The notes under the pieces are model-generated. The model was not told the DNA's origin and did no database searches. It saw only the letters and a list, made by a program, of their open reading frames with translations. The position numbers and the translations under genes are program-made. From assembly GCA_024226515.1 (NCBI GenBank), contig JAAELQ010000186.1, positions 1 to 50,861 of the forward strand: DNA of 50,861 nt, given 5' to 3'. Origin of the DNA: a bacterium (GTDB lineage: Bacteria > Acidobacteriota > Polarisedimenticolia > Polarisedimenticolales > Polarisedimenticolaceae). The stretch's first letter is position 1, and the number at the start of each line of letters is the position of its first letter. Shown here in pieces: positions 39,657-50,649 of this stretch.

Positions 39657-40853
39657 TCAACCGGCCGACGAGCTCGGGATCTTCTTCGCCTGCCCCGTCG
39701 CCTGCCCCGCGTCGTCCTGCGACTTGCGGTCGCCGAAGTACTGCTTCCACAGGACGAGGATCGGGCTGGCGATGTAAATCGACGAGTAGGTGCCGATTAT
39801 GACGCCCGCCGTCAGCACGAACGCGAACGGCTTCAGCGCCGCCCCGCCGAACAGCCACAGACCGAAGACCACGATCCAGGTCAGGCCCGAGGTGATGATG
39901 GTGCGGCTGAGCGTCTGGTTGATCGACGCGTTGATCACGGTGGCGAGATCCTTCCCCTGCTGCTTGCGCAGGTTCTCCCGCACCCGGTCGAAGACGACCA
40001 CCGTGTCGTTGACGGAGTAGCCGACCAGGGTCAGGAACGCCGCGACCACGGGCAGGCTGATCTCGGCGCCGAACAGCGAGGCCAGCCCCAGGACGATCAC
40101 CGTGTCGTGGGTCAGCGCGGCCACCGCCGCGAAGCCCCAATCGAGCTGGAAGCGGATCCAGATGTAGAGCAGCATGCCGAGCAGCGAGCCGACGATGGCG
40201 ATCGTCGCGCTACGCATCAGCTCGCGTCCGATCGCAGGGCCGATGTAGGACTGGCTGCGCAGCGCCATCGGGCCGACCACGGCCGAGCGATCGAGCACCT
40301 CCCGCGCGGTGGCGGTCATGCCCTCCACGGCCGACAGGTCGTCCAGGCTGGCGAAGATCGCGGCCTCCTTGCGCTGGGCGAGCACGCCCTCGGCGATCCC
40401 CTCGGCGTCGTCGGCCGAGATGTCGGGGGAGGTCAGCAACACCTCTCGCACCGTCTTGGCGTCGGCCGTATTGAGATCGATCATGCTCGAGGCGGAGGCG
40501 TCGTCGAACCGGCCGTGCAGCGCCTCGAGGACCTGCTGCGTCGGATCGACCTTTTCCGCTCCGGTCTCCGCCACGGCCAGGCGGATGTAGATCTCGTTGT
40601 CCTCGATCGCGCCCAGCGTCGTGACGTCGGCCTTCATCCCCGCTCCGCTCAGGGCGGACCGGATCTCGGCCACATCGGCACTCTCGGCGAACTTGAGCCG
40701 GATCTCGGTGCCGCCCGTGAACTCGATGCCCAGATTGAGTCCCTTGACGAACAGCAATCCGATCGAGGCGAGCATCAGCACGGCCGACAGGGTGAGCAGC
40801 GCCTTGCGCTTGCCCATGAAGTCGAACTGGGTGGTCTTCAACAGCTGAAACAC
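39657..40853 (-). CDS. secF: Protein translocase subunit SecF with a helix-hairpin-helix-like insertion
   Basis: The 398-aa protein has six membrane helices. The family signatures are LGIEFTGGTEIRLKF in the first periplasmic loop, WIRFQLDWGFAAVAALTHDT, VGYSVNDTVVVFDRVRENL and SRTIITSGLTWIVVFGLWLF. With SecD it pulls proteins out of the SecYEG channel using proton motive force. Residues ~122-190 form an extra periplasmic segment (DLNTADAKTVREVLLTSPD ... FASLDDLSAVEGMTATAREV) resembling tandem helix-hairpin-helix motifs as in ComEA or GspK. This is longer than the usual ~300-aa SecF. It follows secD by 12 nt. Confidence 0.94.
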   Translation of the reverse strand: MFQLLKTTQFDFMGKRKALLTLSAVLMLASIGLLFVKGLNLGIEFTGGTEIRLKFAESADVAEIRSALSGAGMKADVTTLGAIEDNEIYIRLAVAETGAEKVDPTQQVLEALHGRFDDASASSMIDLNTADAKTVREVLLTSPDISADDAEGIAEGVLAQRKEAAIFASLDDLSAVEGMTATAREVLDRSAVVGPMALRSQSYIGPAIGRELMRSATIAIVGSLLGMLLYIWIRFQLDWGFAAVAALTHDTVIVLGLASLFGAEISLPVVAAFLTLVGYSVNDTVVVFDRVRENLRKQQGKDLATVINASINQTLSRTIITSGLTWIVVFGLWLFGGAALKPFAFVLTAGVIIGTYSSIYIASPILVLWKQYFGDRKSQDDAGQATGQAKKIPSSSAG

Positions 40854-40865
40854 GGCATCACCTCG

Positions 40866-42500
40866 TCAGATGCTCAGAGATTCGGGCCGCGCGCCCTTGC
40901 GGCTGAGCACGATCTCGAACAACTGCCGCGACACGAAGACCGCGGTGAACATGGAAGCCAGGAGTCCGGCGGTCAACGTCACGGCAAAGCCCTTGACCGG
41001 CCCGGTACCCTGGGCGAAGAGGAAGAACGCTGCGACCAGCGTCGTCACGTTGCAGTCGAGAATGGTCATCAGGGCCTTGCCGAAGCCCTGCTCCACCGCC
41101 GAGCGGACGGTCTTGCCGTTGCGCAGCTCCTCACGGATGCGCTCGAAGATCAGCACGTTGCTGTCCACCGCCATGCCGACGGTCAGGATCAAGCCCGCGA
41201 TCCCGGGTAGGGTCAACGTCGCCTGCGCCCCGCTGAACAGCAGCGGCAGCGCGCCGAGAATCCCGAACACGAGCAGGACGTTGAGCGCCAGCGCGATCAC
41301 CGCGTTGACGCCGGACAGCCGGTAGTAGACCAGCATGAACAGCATCACGCCGATGAAGCCGGCGATGCCCGCGGTCAGCCCGCGGCGGATCGAGTCGCGC
41401 CCCAGCGACGGGCCGACGGTGCGTTCCTCGATGATCGCGACGTTGGTCGGGATGGCGCCGGAGTTCAGCTTGAGCGCCATGTCCTCGGCGCTCTCGATCG
41501 TGTAGTTGCCGCGAATCTGTCCCTGATCGCGAATCGTGGTCTCGATGATCGGGGCCGACACGACGTGCTTGTCCTCGGCGTTGATGCCACCGAGGATGAT
41601 CACCATGTGCCGGCCGACGTTCTCACGCGTGGCGTTCTCGAAGCGCTTGCCCGCGTCCTGCGTCAGCTCGAACGCGACGACGGGGTCGCCCCAGTCATCC
41701 GTGCTGCGATAGGCGCTGCGCAGATCCTGACCGATCACGGCCGAGACGCGCTTCAGCGGCCACCAGGCCTCCGCCTGCAGCCCGTCCGGGCGATCGAACA
41801 CCTGGCGATAGGCCTCGGTATCCGCCGGCAGCACACCGCCGAACAGCGCCAGCAGATCTTCACGCGTCGCCGGCGGGATCCAGGCCCCGTGGTTCGAGAC
41901 GTTGGCCGGATAGGTCACCGCCTTCCACTCGAGGACGGCCGGGTCGGCGAGGATGCCCTTGACGCGGCCCGGGTCCTCGACGCCGGGAAGCTGGATCAGG
42001 ATCCGATCACCCTGCATGCCCTGCTTCTGCACCAGCGGCTCGGCGACGCCCAGCGAGTCCACGCGGTTGCGTAGCGTGTTCAGCGTCATCTCGACCGCGT
42101 TGACCTCGAGCGCCACCGCGTAGTCGGGCTTCATCGTCATCTCGACGTTGCCCGCCCCGCGATCCGCCAGGTCCCAGTTGGCCCAGCGTTCGAGCACCGC
42201 TCGAACGTCGGCGCGGCGCGAGGGGTCCGTGCCGCGGACCTCGACGGAGGCGCGGCCGGAGGGCAGGATCGAGTCGAAGCTCAGCTCCTTTTCCTTCAGC
42301 GCCTGGCCCAGACGACTCTGCGTCAGGCCCAGTTCGTATTGCAACGCCGTCTCGGTCTCGACCTGCATCAGGACGTGCGCGCCGCCGCGCAGGTCCAGGC
42401 CCAGGTTGATTCTTTCTTCCGGCGGGTAGGAGAAAAAGCCCATCACGGCGACGACCGCCACGATCAGGATGAGCTTCCACATCAGCGGGTTCTGGGACAT
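40866..42500 (-). CDS. secD: Protein translocase subunit SecD
   Basis: This 544-aa six-helix subunit starts with a membrane helix (LMWKLILIVAVVAVMGFFSY) and EERINLGLDLRGGAHVLMQV, the SecD hallmark. The large periplasmic P1 domain spans about residues 50-350 (with RILIQLPGVEDPGRVKGILA). LALNVLLVFGILGALPLLFS, LTLPGIAGLILTVGMAVDSN and VLIFERIREELRNGKTVRSA mark the conserved membrane core. It forms the export motor with SecF and YajC. The start ATG 42500 is 81 nt after yajC, which leaves room for separate signals but fits one operon. Confidence 0.95.
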   Translation of the reverse strand: MSQNPLMWKLILIVAVVAVMGFFSYPPEERINLGLDLRGGAHVLMQVETETALQYELGLTQSRLGQALKEKELSFDSILPSGRASVEVRGTDPSRRADVRAVLERWANWDLADRGAGNVEMTMKPDYAVALEVNAVEMTLNTLRNRVDSLGVAEPLVQKQGMQGDRILIQLPGVEDPGRVKGILADPAVLEWKAVTYPANVSNHGAWIPPATREDLLALFGGVLPADTEAYRQVFDRPDGLQAEAWWPLKRVSAVIGQDLRSAYRSTDDWGDPVVAFELTQDAGKRFENATRENVGRHMVIILGGINAEDKHVVSAPIIETTIRDQGQIRGNYTIESAEDMALKLNSGAIPTNVAIIEERTVGPSLGRDSIRRGLTAGIAGFIGVMLFMLVYYRLSGVNAVIALALNVLLVFGILGALPLLFSGAQATLTLPGIAGLILTVGMAVDSNVLIFERIREELRNGKTVRSAVEQGFGKALMTILDCNVTTLVAAFFLFAQGTGPVKGFAVTLTAGLLASMFTAVFVSRQLFEIVLSRKGARPESLSI

Positions 42501-42581
42501 TGGATCGGCCCTCTGGGCGTCGGACGCCTCGTGGGATGAAAGCGGTCCTTTTCGGACCCGTGTTCGAACGAAAGCGGGCGA

Positions 42582-42905
42582 CTACTCCGGCGCGCCCTGC
42601 AGCCCGGCGATGGCGTGGCGGGCCACTTCGATCTTGACCTGGTCGGCGATCCGAACCTGGATCATCGTCTCATCGGCAATCCCGACGACGGTGCCGTAGA
42701 TCCCACCGTTGGTGATGATCTTGTCGCCGGGCTTCAAGTTGTTGATCATCTCGACCCGTTTCTTCTGCTTCTTGCGCTCGGGAGCGATGAGCAAGAAGTA
42801 GAAGATGCCGAAGATGAGGATCATCGGCATGAGGATCGAGGACATTCCGCCGCCTTCTGCACCGGAAGGTGCAAGGGCGAGCATTCCCACCGAATTCAGA
42901 CCCAT
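42582..42905 (-). CDS. yajC: Sec translocon accessory protein YajC
   Basis: The 107-aa protein has a single N-terminal membrane helix (LMPMILIFGIFYFLLIAPER) followed by KKQKKRVEMINNLKPGDKII and TNGGIYGTVVGIADETMIQV, which are the YajC signature. It associates with SecDF and, in some bacteria, efflux complexes. I chose ATG 42905 because the helix is then preceded by a short Gly/Ala-rich peptide and GGGGAAGAG lies upstream. The longer frame is unlikely. yajC-secD-secF is the standard order. Confidence 0.92.
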   Translation of the reverse strand: MGLNSVGMLALAPSGAEGGGMSSILMPMILIFGIFYFLLIAPERKKQKKRVEMINNLKPGDKIITNGGIYGTVVGIADETMIQVRIADQVKIEVARHAIAGLQGAPE

Positions 42906-43023
42906 GCGCTCGACTCTTCCCCTGGAATGCGCGAGGCCCGGCCGGCAGGCACACTCCGCGACCCCGGACACTCATTCGCAAATGGAACAGAACGCAGGAT
43001 TTTGACCTACCCTGCCCCGGCCG

Positions 43024-43824
43024 TCAAGGCGAGGTCGTCCAGCCGATGCAGGCCATCTGCCGCCCTGCCGCCTCGGCGTCGCGCCGGAAGGAGAAGAACC
43101 GGTCCGCCGCGCAAACGGTGCACCAGGGCGCGGTGTGAATCCGGCCGGCGGGCACGCCCTCGCGCTCGAGCTGGCGCCGGTTGGCCAGGCGCAGGTCCAC
43201 GACCACCTGCCCTGCCTCCCCGCGACCCGCCGCCGCGCCGTCCCCGCAGGCCTCGACCACGGCCGCGGCCACGTCGGCGCCGACCGGGTAGCAGCAGGGT
43301 CCGATCGCCGGGCCGATGGCGACCTGCAGATCCTCGGGGCCGATCCACTCCTCGGCCAGGTCGCGCACCGCCGCGGCGGCAATTCCCGCCACCGTGCCAC
43401 GCCAGCCCGCGTGAACGGCGGCGACCGCGCGCCCCCGGACGTCCGCGATCAGCAGCGGCACGCAGTCGGCGGTCCGCACGCCCACCGAGGCCGGGCCCGG
43501 GCGATCCCGCACCAGCAGCCCCGCATCGGCGCTGGGCGGCCGGCCGGCCGCCAGCTCCCCCGCCCCGACGACCCGATTGCCGTGCACCTGGTGCAGGACG
43601 GCGGGGCCGTGCTCGGGGTCGAGCCCCAGCGCGCGGGCCAGACGGGCTCGCCGCTGCGCGGCCGACTCGTCCCCCGGCCGGGCCGAGCCCAGGTCGAACC
43701 CGTCCGCGCCGTCGGCGCGCCGCGTCGAGAAGCCGTGGGACACGCCCGGGATCCCCAGCAGCGGCTCGCACAGCGCGACCTCGACACCCTCGTGCCGTTC
43801 GATGGAGAAGCCCGCCCCGCTCAT
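43024..43824 (-). CDS. pgeF: PgeF/YfiH (LACC1-like) purine nucleoside phosphorylase/copper-binding protein
   Basis: This 266-aa protein of the former polyphenol-oxidase family has VSHGFSTRRADGADGF, AVLHQVHGNRVV (His), VGVRTADCVPLLIADVRGR (Cys), AVAAVHAGWRGTVAGIAAAA (His) and VAIGPAIGPCCYPVGADVAA (Cys), the conserved His/Cys metal and active-site set. Family members act on purine nucleosides or help peptidoglycan fidelity (PgeF). It is encoded upstream of yajC, with a 118-nt gap, and divergent from the SIS-domain gene 47 nt away. Confidence 0.92.
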   Translation of the reverse strand: MSGAGFSIERHEGVEVALCEPLLGIPGVSHGFSTRRADGADGFDLGSARPGDESAAQRRARLARALGLDPEHGPAVLHQVHGNRVVGAGELAAGRPPSADAGLLVRDRPGPASVGVRTADCVPLLIADVRGRAVAAVHAGWRGTVAGIAAAAVRDLAEEWIGPEDLQVAIGPAIGPCCYPVGADVAAAVVEACGDGAAAGRGEAGQVVVDLRLANRRQLEREGVPAGRIHTAPWCTVCAADRFFSFRRDAEAAGRQMACIGWTTSP

Positions 43825-43871
43825 GCCGCCGGCCTTGACCGCGTGTCGGGCGCGGCGAATACTGACGTGTC

Positions 43872-44483
43872 ATGCATCCGAATGAACGCTTCGTCGGGGC
43901 GCTCGCCGACCTCAAGCAGGCGCTCGATGAGTTGCTGGCCCGAGAGAGCCGTAACCTCGAGCGAATGATCGACGTCTGCGCGGCGAGTCTCTCGGCGGGG
44001 AACAAGCTGCTGCTGTTCGGCAACGGCGGCAGCGCGGCGCAGGCCCAGCACCTGGCGGCCGAGTTCGTCAACCGTCTCGATCGGCCGCGCCGCGCCCTGG
44101 CGGCGATCGCGCTGACCGCCGACGCCAGCGTGATGACGAGCGTGGCCAACGACAGCGACTTCTCCCGCCTCTTCTCGCGTCAGATCGAGGCCATCGGCCG
44201 GCCCGGCGACGTCGCGCTCGCGATCAGCACGACCGGCGCGTCGCCCAACGTGATCGAGGGGCTGCGCGAGGCGTCCGCCCGCGGGCTGCACGCCACGGCC
44301 CTGCTCGGGCGCGACGGCGGCGCGGCGAAGGACGTCGCCTCGCTCTCGCTGGTCGTGCCCGGGGAGTCGACGGCGCGCATCCAGGAGGTGCAGCTGTTCG
44401 TCGGCCACCTGCTGTGTCGTGGCGTGGAGCGCCGGGTGCACGAGGCGTCGCACCCGTCCCACTCGACTACTTCAGACCCTTGA
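43872..44483 (+). CDS. gmhA: SIS-domain protein, GmhA-like phosphoheptose isomerase or DiaA
   Basis: The 203-aa SIS protein contains LLFGNGGSAAQAQHLAAEFV, ALTADASVMTSVANDSDFSR and AISTTGASPNVIEGLREASA, the GmhA/DiaA pattern. GmhA isomerises sedoheptulose 7-phosphate to D-glycero-D-manno-heptose 7-phosphate for LPS core or S-layer heptose. DiaA homologues regulate DnaA. The IQEVQLFVGHLLCRGVE end (usual IQE.H...H..C..VE) has Gln where GmhA has the catalytic His, so DiaA or an altered activity remains possible. The 3' end overlaps the convergent TPR gene by 17 nt. Confidence 0.8.
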   Translation: MHPNERFVGALADLKQALDELLARESRNLERMIDVCAASLSAGNKLLLFGNGGSAAQAQHLAAEFVNRLDRPRRALAAIALTADASVMTSVANDSDFSRLFSRQIEAIGRPGDVALAISTTGASPNVIEGLREASARGLHATALLGRDGGAAKDVASLSLVVPGESTARIQEVQLFVGHLLCRGVERRVHEASHPSHSTTSDP

Positions 44484-45756
44484 GCAGCGCCTGCATCTGA
44501 GCCGCGTCCGGAGCGTCCGGCGCGTACTGCACATACGACTCCAGCGACGACTTCGCGCCCGCGCGGTCACCGGTGCCCAGCAGGGCGAAGGCCAGCTGCT
44601 TGTGCGCATGCGCGTAGTCCGGCTTGTACTCCAGCGCCTTCTCGAACAGGCCCACGGCGCGCTTGACGTCGACGTCCTTGCGCTCGGGGTCGTTCATGAT
44701 CAGCGCGCCCAGGTTGTAGAACACGCGGTGCGCGTCCTTGGGCTCCAGCTCGACCACGCGCTGGTACGCCGCGGCCGACTTCGCGCTGTCGCCCTTGCCG
44801 GCGTACAGGCCGCCGAGCGAGACCCACGCGTCGGAGTTCTCGGGCGCGGCCGCCGTGATCGCCTCGTAGGCCACGATCGCGTCGTCGATCGCTCCCGTCT
44901 GATTCGCGACGTAGGCCTGTTGCTCGAGCACGCGGATGTCGTTGGGCGACACCTCCAGCGCTGCGTCCAGCTCGGCCTTGGCCCCGGTCATGTCGCCGCG
45001 CGCCACGGCGATGCTGTACAGCACCATCCGCGCGTCGACGCCCTCGGGGGCCAGCTCGACCGCCTTGCGCGCCTGCGTCTCGGCCTCGTCGTGCCGTTCG
45101 AGTTGATACAGCACCTTGGCGTAGACCTCGCGCCGCTGCGGATCGTCCGGGGCCTTCTCGACGGCCTCGTCGAAGCTGCCCACGGCGCCGCTCAGATCGC
45201 CCCCGGCGACCGCCTCGAGCGCGGCATCCCACGGGTCCTTGCTCTGGACCGTCTGCCTCTTGCCCTCGTCGTCCACGACGACGAGCTTCTCGATCGCGTT
45301 CTCCTCGGCCGCGGCCTTGGCCGCGGCCAGGACCTGTTCGGCGGAGCCGACCGTCAGGTCGACCGTCGCGCTGCCGAGGGGCTTGATCACGATCTCGGGG
45401 ATCGAGGCGCCCGGCTTCATCGACTGTTCCATGACGTCGCCGATCAACACGCGGTTCACCGTACGCGACTCGATACGGAACTTGACCGGCAGCACACCCT
45501 CGCCCTCGAACGTGATCGTCCACTTGTCGTTGTTGCTGTTGATCAGTCCGTCGATGAAGTACTTGCCCTTCTTGTTGGTCTTGCCCTTGTACTCGAATTT
45601 GCCGCCCACCGGATGGAAGCTGACGACCGCACCCTGTACCGGGTTGCCTTCCTGGTCGACGACCCTTCCGTTGGCGTTCGACGGCTGCTGTGCCGAAACG
45701 GGAAAGGCGCACAGCAGTGCGATGGCGATAACGATGCAGAGAAACCTGATATTCAT
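44467..45756 (-). CDS. Secreted TPR protein with carboxypeptidase-regulatory-like domain
   Basis: This 429-aa protein has a signal peptide (FLCIVIAIALLCAFPVSAQQ), a beta-sandwich carboxypeptidase-regulatory-like (CarboxypepD_reg) domain (about residues 25-125, GRVVDQEGNPVQGAVVSFHP) and at least five TPR repeats (e.g. DALEAVAGGDLSGAVGSFD-type, ELAPEGVDARMVLYSIAVAR, AYQRVVELEPKDAHRVFYNL, FEKALEYKPDYAHAHKQLAF). It is exported to the periplasm or surface and may scaffold or bind envelope partners. No enzymatic domain is visible. ATG 45756 has GAGG 8 nt upstream and a TTGCCA-N18-TATAAT promoter. Confidence 0.85.
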   Translation of the reverse strand: MNIRFLCIVIAIALLCAFPVSAQQPSNANGRVVDQEGNPVQGAVVSFHPVGGKFEYKGKTNKKGKYFIDGLINSNNDKWTITFEGEGVLPVKFRIESRTVNRVLIGDVMEQSMKPGASIPEIVIKPLGSATVDLTVGSAEQVLAAAKAAAEENAIEKLVVVDDEGKRQTVQSKDPWDAALEAVAGGDLSGAVGSFDEAVEKAPDDPQRREVYAKVLYQLERHDEAETQARKAVELAPEGVDARMVLYSIAVARGDMTGAKAELDAALEVSPNDIRVLEQQAYVANQTGAIDDAIVAYEAITAAAPENSDAWVSLGGLYAGKGDSAKSAAAYQRVVELEPKDAHRVFYNLGALIMNDPERKDVDVKRAVGLFEKALEYKPDYAHAHKQLAFALLGTGDRAGAKSSLESYVQYAPDAPDAAQMQALLKGLK

Positions 45757-45820
45757 CGACGATACCTCGATGTAGGTCGTTCCGAAAGAAAGAACGATGC
45801 GCGCTCGTCGCGCTGTCCAC

Positions 45821-45874
45821 ATTATACTTTGCGCGTCGCGCGCGTGGCAACGACGCCTCCGCGACGGCTATAAT
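45821..45874. promoter_or_regulatory. Divergent promoters sharing one -35 region
   Basis: On the minus strand TTGCCA (45845-45850) is followed after 18 nt by TATAAT (45821-45826) for the TPR gene. On the plus strand the same hexamer read as TGGCAA (45845-45850) is followed after 18 nt by TATAAT (45869-45874) for the thioesterase gene. Both -10 boxes are perfect. The plus -35 match is weak, so the plus promoter depends mainly on its -10. Confidence 0.65.
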
Positions 45875-45906
45875 CGCGACGTTCGCGAACAGGAGTCATC
45901 CGAGTC

Positions 45907-46392
45907 TTGTCTCCCTCCGCAACCGAGCGCGGCGCGCGCGATTCGCTCGTGCGCATGACCGAGCTGGTCTTGCCCGAGGACACGAATCCGAAGGGATCCG
46001 TGTTCGGCGGGCGCGTGCTGGCGCTGATCGACAAGTGTGCCGCGATCGTCGCCATGCGCCACACGCGGCGCGACGTGGTCACCGTGTCGGTCGACTCGGT
46101 GGTGTTCCTCAACAAGGTGCGCGTGGGCTACGTGCTGATGCTGCGCGGCCGGCTCAACGCCGTCTTCGGCTCGTCGATGGAGATCGAGGTCGACGTGCGC
46201 TCCGAGGATCCGCTGACGGGCGACAAGAAGGTCACGACACGCGCCCTCGTGACGATGGTCGCGGTCGACGCCGACGGTCGTCCGGTCAAGACTCCGCGAC
46301 TGCTGCTGCAGGACGACGACGAACGAGCGCGTGCAGAGCGGGCCGCAGAGCGCCGGCGGGCGCGGCTCGCCGCGCGACCGCCTCACCCGTGA
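45907..46392 (+). CDS. Acyl-CoA thioesterase (hotdog fold, YciA-like)
   Basis: The 161-aa hotdog protein has LVLPEDTNPKGSVFGGRVLA (the YciA/ACOT signature with N-PKG-S-FGG), LIDKCAAIVAMRHTRRDVVT with the catalytic Asp, and VDSVVFLNKVRVGYVLMLRG. It hydrolyses acyl-CoA thioesters, probably in fatty-acid homeostasis. The TTG at 45907 has AGGAG 11 nt upstream and follows the TATAAT promoter by about 33 nt. An internal ATG at 45955 is possible. The Arg/Ala-rich tail after residue 138 is longer than usual. It converges on rng. Confidence 0.87.
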   Translation: MSPSATERGARDSLVRMTELVLPEDTNPKGSVFGGRVLALIDKCAAIVAMRHTRRDVVTVSVDSVVFLNKVRVGYVLMLRGRLNAVFGSSMEIEVDVRSEDPLTGDKKVTTRALVTMVAVDADGRPVKTPRLLLQDDDERARAERAAERRRARLAARPPHP

Positions 46393-46417
46393 GCGGCGCC
46401 GGCGTGGTCGTCACGCT

Positions 46418-47846
46418 TCACTCGGACTCGTAGCGATCCGGCGGCAGCGTCGAATCCTCGACCAGCCGCACCGGCCCCAGCGTCTCGTCGAGTCCCTCGC
46501 GTATCGCGGCCAGGACGTCCTCTCCGGCACGCACGACGACCTCGCGCCGGCGGTCCGCGGCCGCGCGTCGTTTCAGCTCGAGCAGAACGTCCGTCGCCAC
46601 CGTGCGGGCGTTGCGCACGCGGCCCTGGCCCGAGCACCCCGGGCAGCGACGTGTCATCGCCGCCGCCAGGCTCGGCCGTCGGCGCTGCCGGGTCAGCTGC
46701 AGCAGGCCGAGGTCGCTCAGGCCCACGACGCGCGTCCGCGCACGGTCGGGCCGCAGCGCGATCTCGAGCGTCTCGATCACCTGCTGCCGGTTCTCCTGCG
46801 ATTCCATGTCGATGAAGTCGATGACGATGATCCCGCCGAGGTCGCGCAGCCGCAGTTGACGCGTGATCTCCCCCGCGGCCTCGAGGTTCGTCTTCAACGC
46901 GGTCTCTTCCAGGTTGCGCTTGCCGAGGAACTTCCCGGTGTTGACGTCGATGCTGACCAGCGCCTCGGTCTCCTCGAACACGACGTGACCGCCGGACTTG
47001 AGCCACACGCGCGGACGCAGTACGCGCGACAGCTCGCGCGACAGGCCCTCGGCCTCGAGCAACGGCTCGTCCCCCGCGTGCAGGGACACATGCGCGACGA
47101 GCCGCGTGTCCGCACCCTCGAGATAGGTCAGCGCCTGCTGCCGCAGCTCCTCGCTGTCGACGACGATGCGATCCGCGCCGTCCGCCGGCAGGTCGCGCAG
47201 CAGTCGCGTCAACAGGTCCGACTCGCCGTGGACGACGCTCGGGACGGGCGCACCCTCGGCGGCTGCGGACACACGGCGCCACTCGGCCAGCAGGGCCTCC
47301 GCCGCTGCGCGCAACGGCTCCTCCTGCGCTCCGTGCGCGGCGGTGCGCGCGACGAACCCCACCTCGGGACCGGGCAGCCGGCCCAGGATCTCCTCGAGGC
47401 GCTCCCGCTCGTCGGCCTCGCGGATGCGGCGCGAGACGCTGCGCTGCGCGGCGTGCGGCGCGAGCACCAGCAGCCGATCGGCCAGCGTGATGAAGCACGT
47501 CACCCGCGCGCCCTTCTGGCGCATCGACTCGCGCGAGACCTGCACCAGCAGGTCGCGACCGACCTTCAGCCGATCCTGGATCGGCGGCGCGACCCGCGTC
47601 CGCTGCCCGTCCGCCGACCGCCCTACGCGCGGAGGATCGCCGGGCAACCACAGGTCGTCGTTGTGCAGGAAGCCGCCGCGCTCTTCGCCTATGTCGAGAA
47701 ACGCCGACTGCATACCCGGCAGGATCTTGGCCACGCGCGCCTTGAGGATGCGCCCGGCGTGCGGTCCCTCGGCCGAGGGTTCGACGTACAACTCGACCGA
47801 AACGCCGCTCTCGCGCAGCGCGGCCCAGGTTTGACCGCCGACGCGG

Positions 47847-47869
<23 letters not shown>
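46418..47869 (-). CDS. rng: Ribonuclease G/E family endoribonuclease
   Basis: This 483-aa RNase G-type enzyme has an N-terminal S1 RNA-binding domain (ARVAKILPGMQSAFLDIG near residue 45), a DNase I-like catalytic core with Asp308 in ALVSIDVNTGKFLG and Asp351 in GGIIVIDFIDMESQEN, and a zinc-link Cys pair (RRCPGCSGQG, residues 409 and 412). It lacks the long RNase E C-terminal scaffold. Its ATG overlaps the radical SAM gene's end by 23 nt. This pairing of an Rne/Rng ribonuclease behind a TIGR03960 radical SAM gene is common in several phyla. Confidence 0.94.
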
Positions 47870-50534
<2,665 letters not shown>

Positions 50535-50649
50535 AATGTCACTCCCGTCAGCGGTTTCCGTGCCCGGAAATACTACCAAATAAGTGGGGTTTCGGTTTGG
50601 GTGGTGTGCGGGTCGATGGCGCGTTCGCGCCGGCTCCCGGTCTTCTTCG

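Noticed and set aside
43024..43824. True multicopper laccase
   Set aside because: The His/Cys set is that of the YfiH/PgeF family. No cupredoxin domains are visible.
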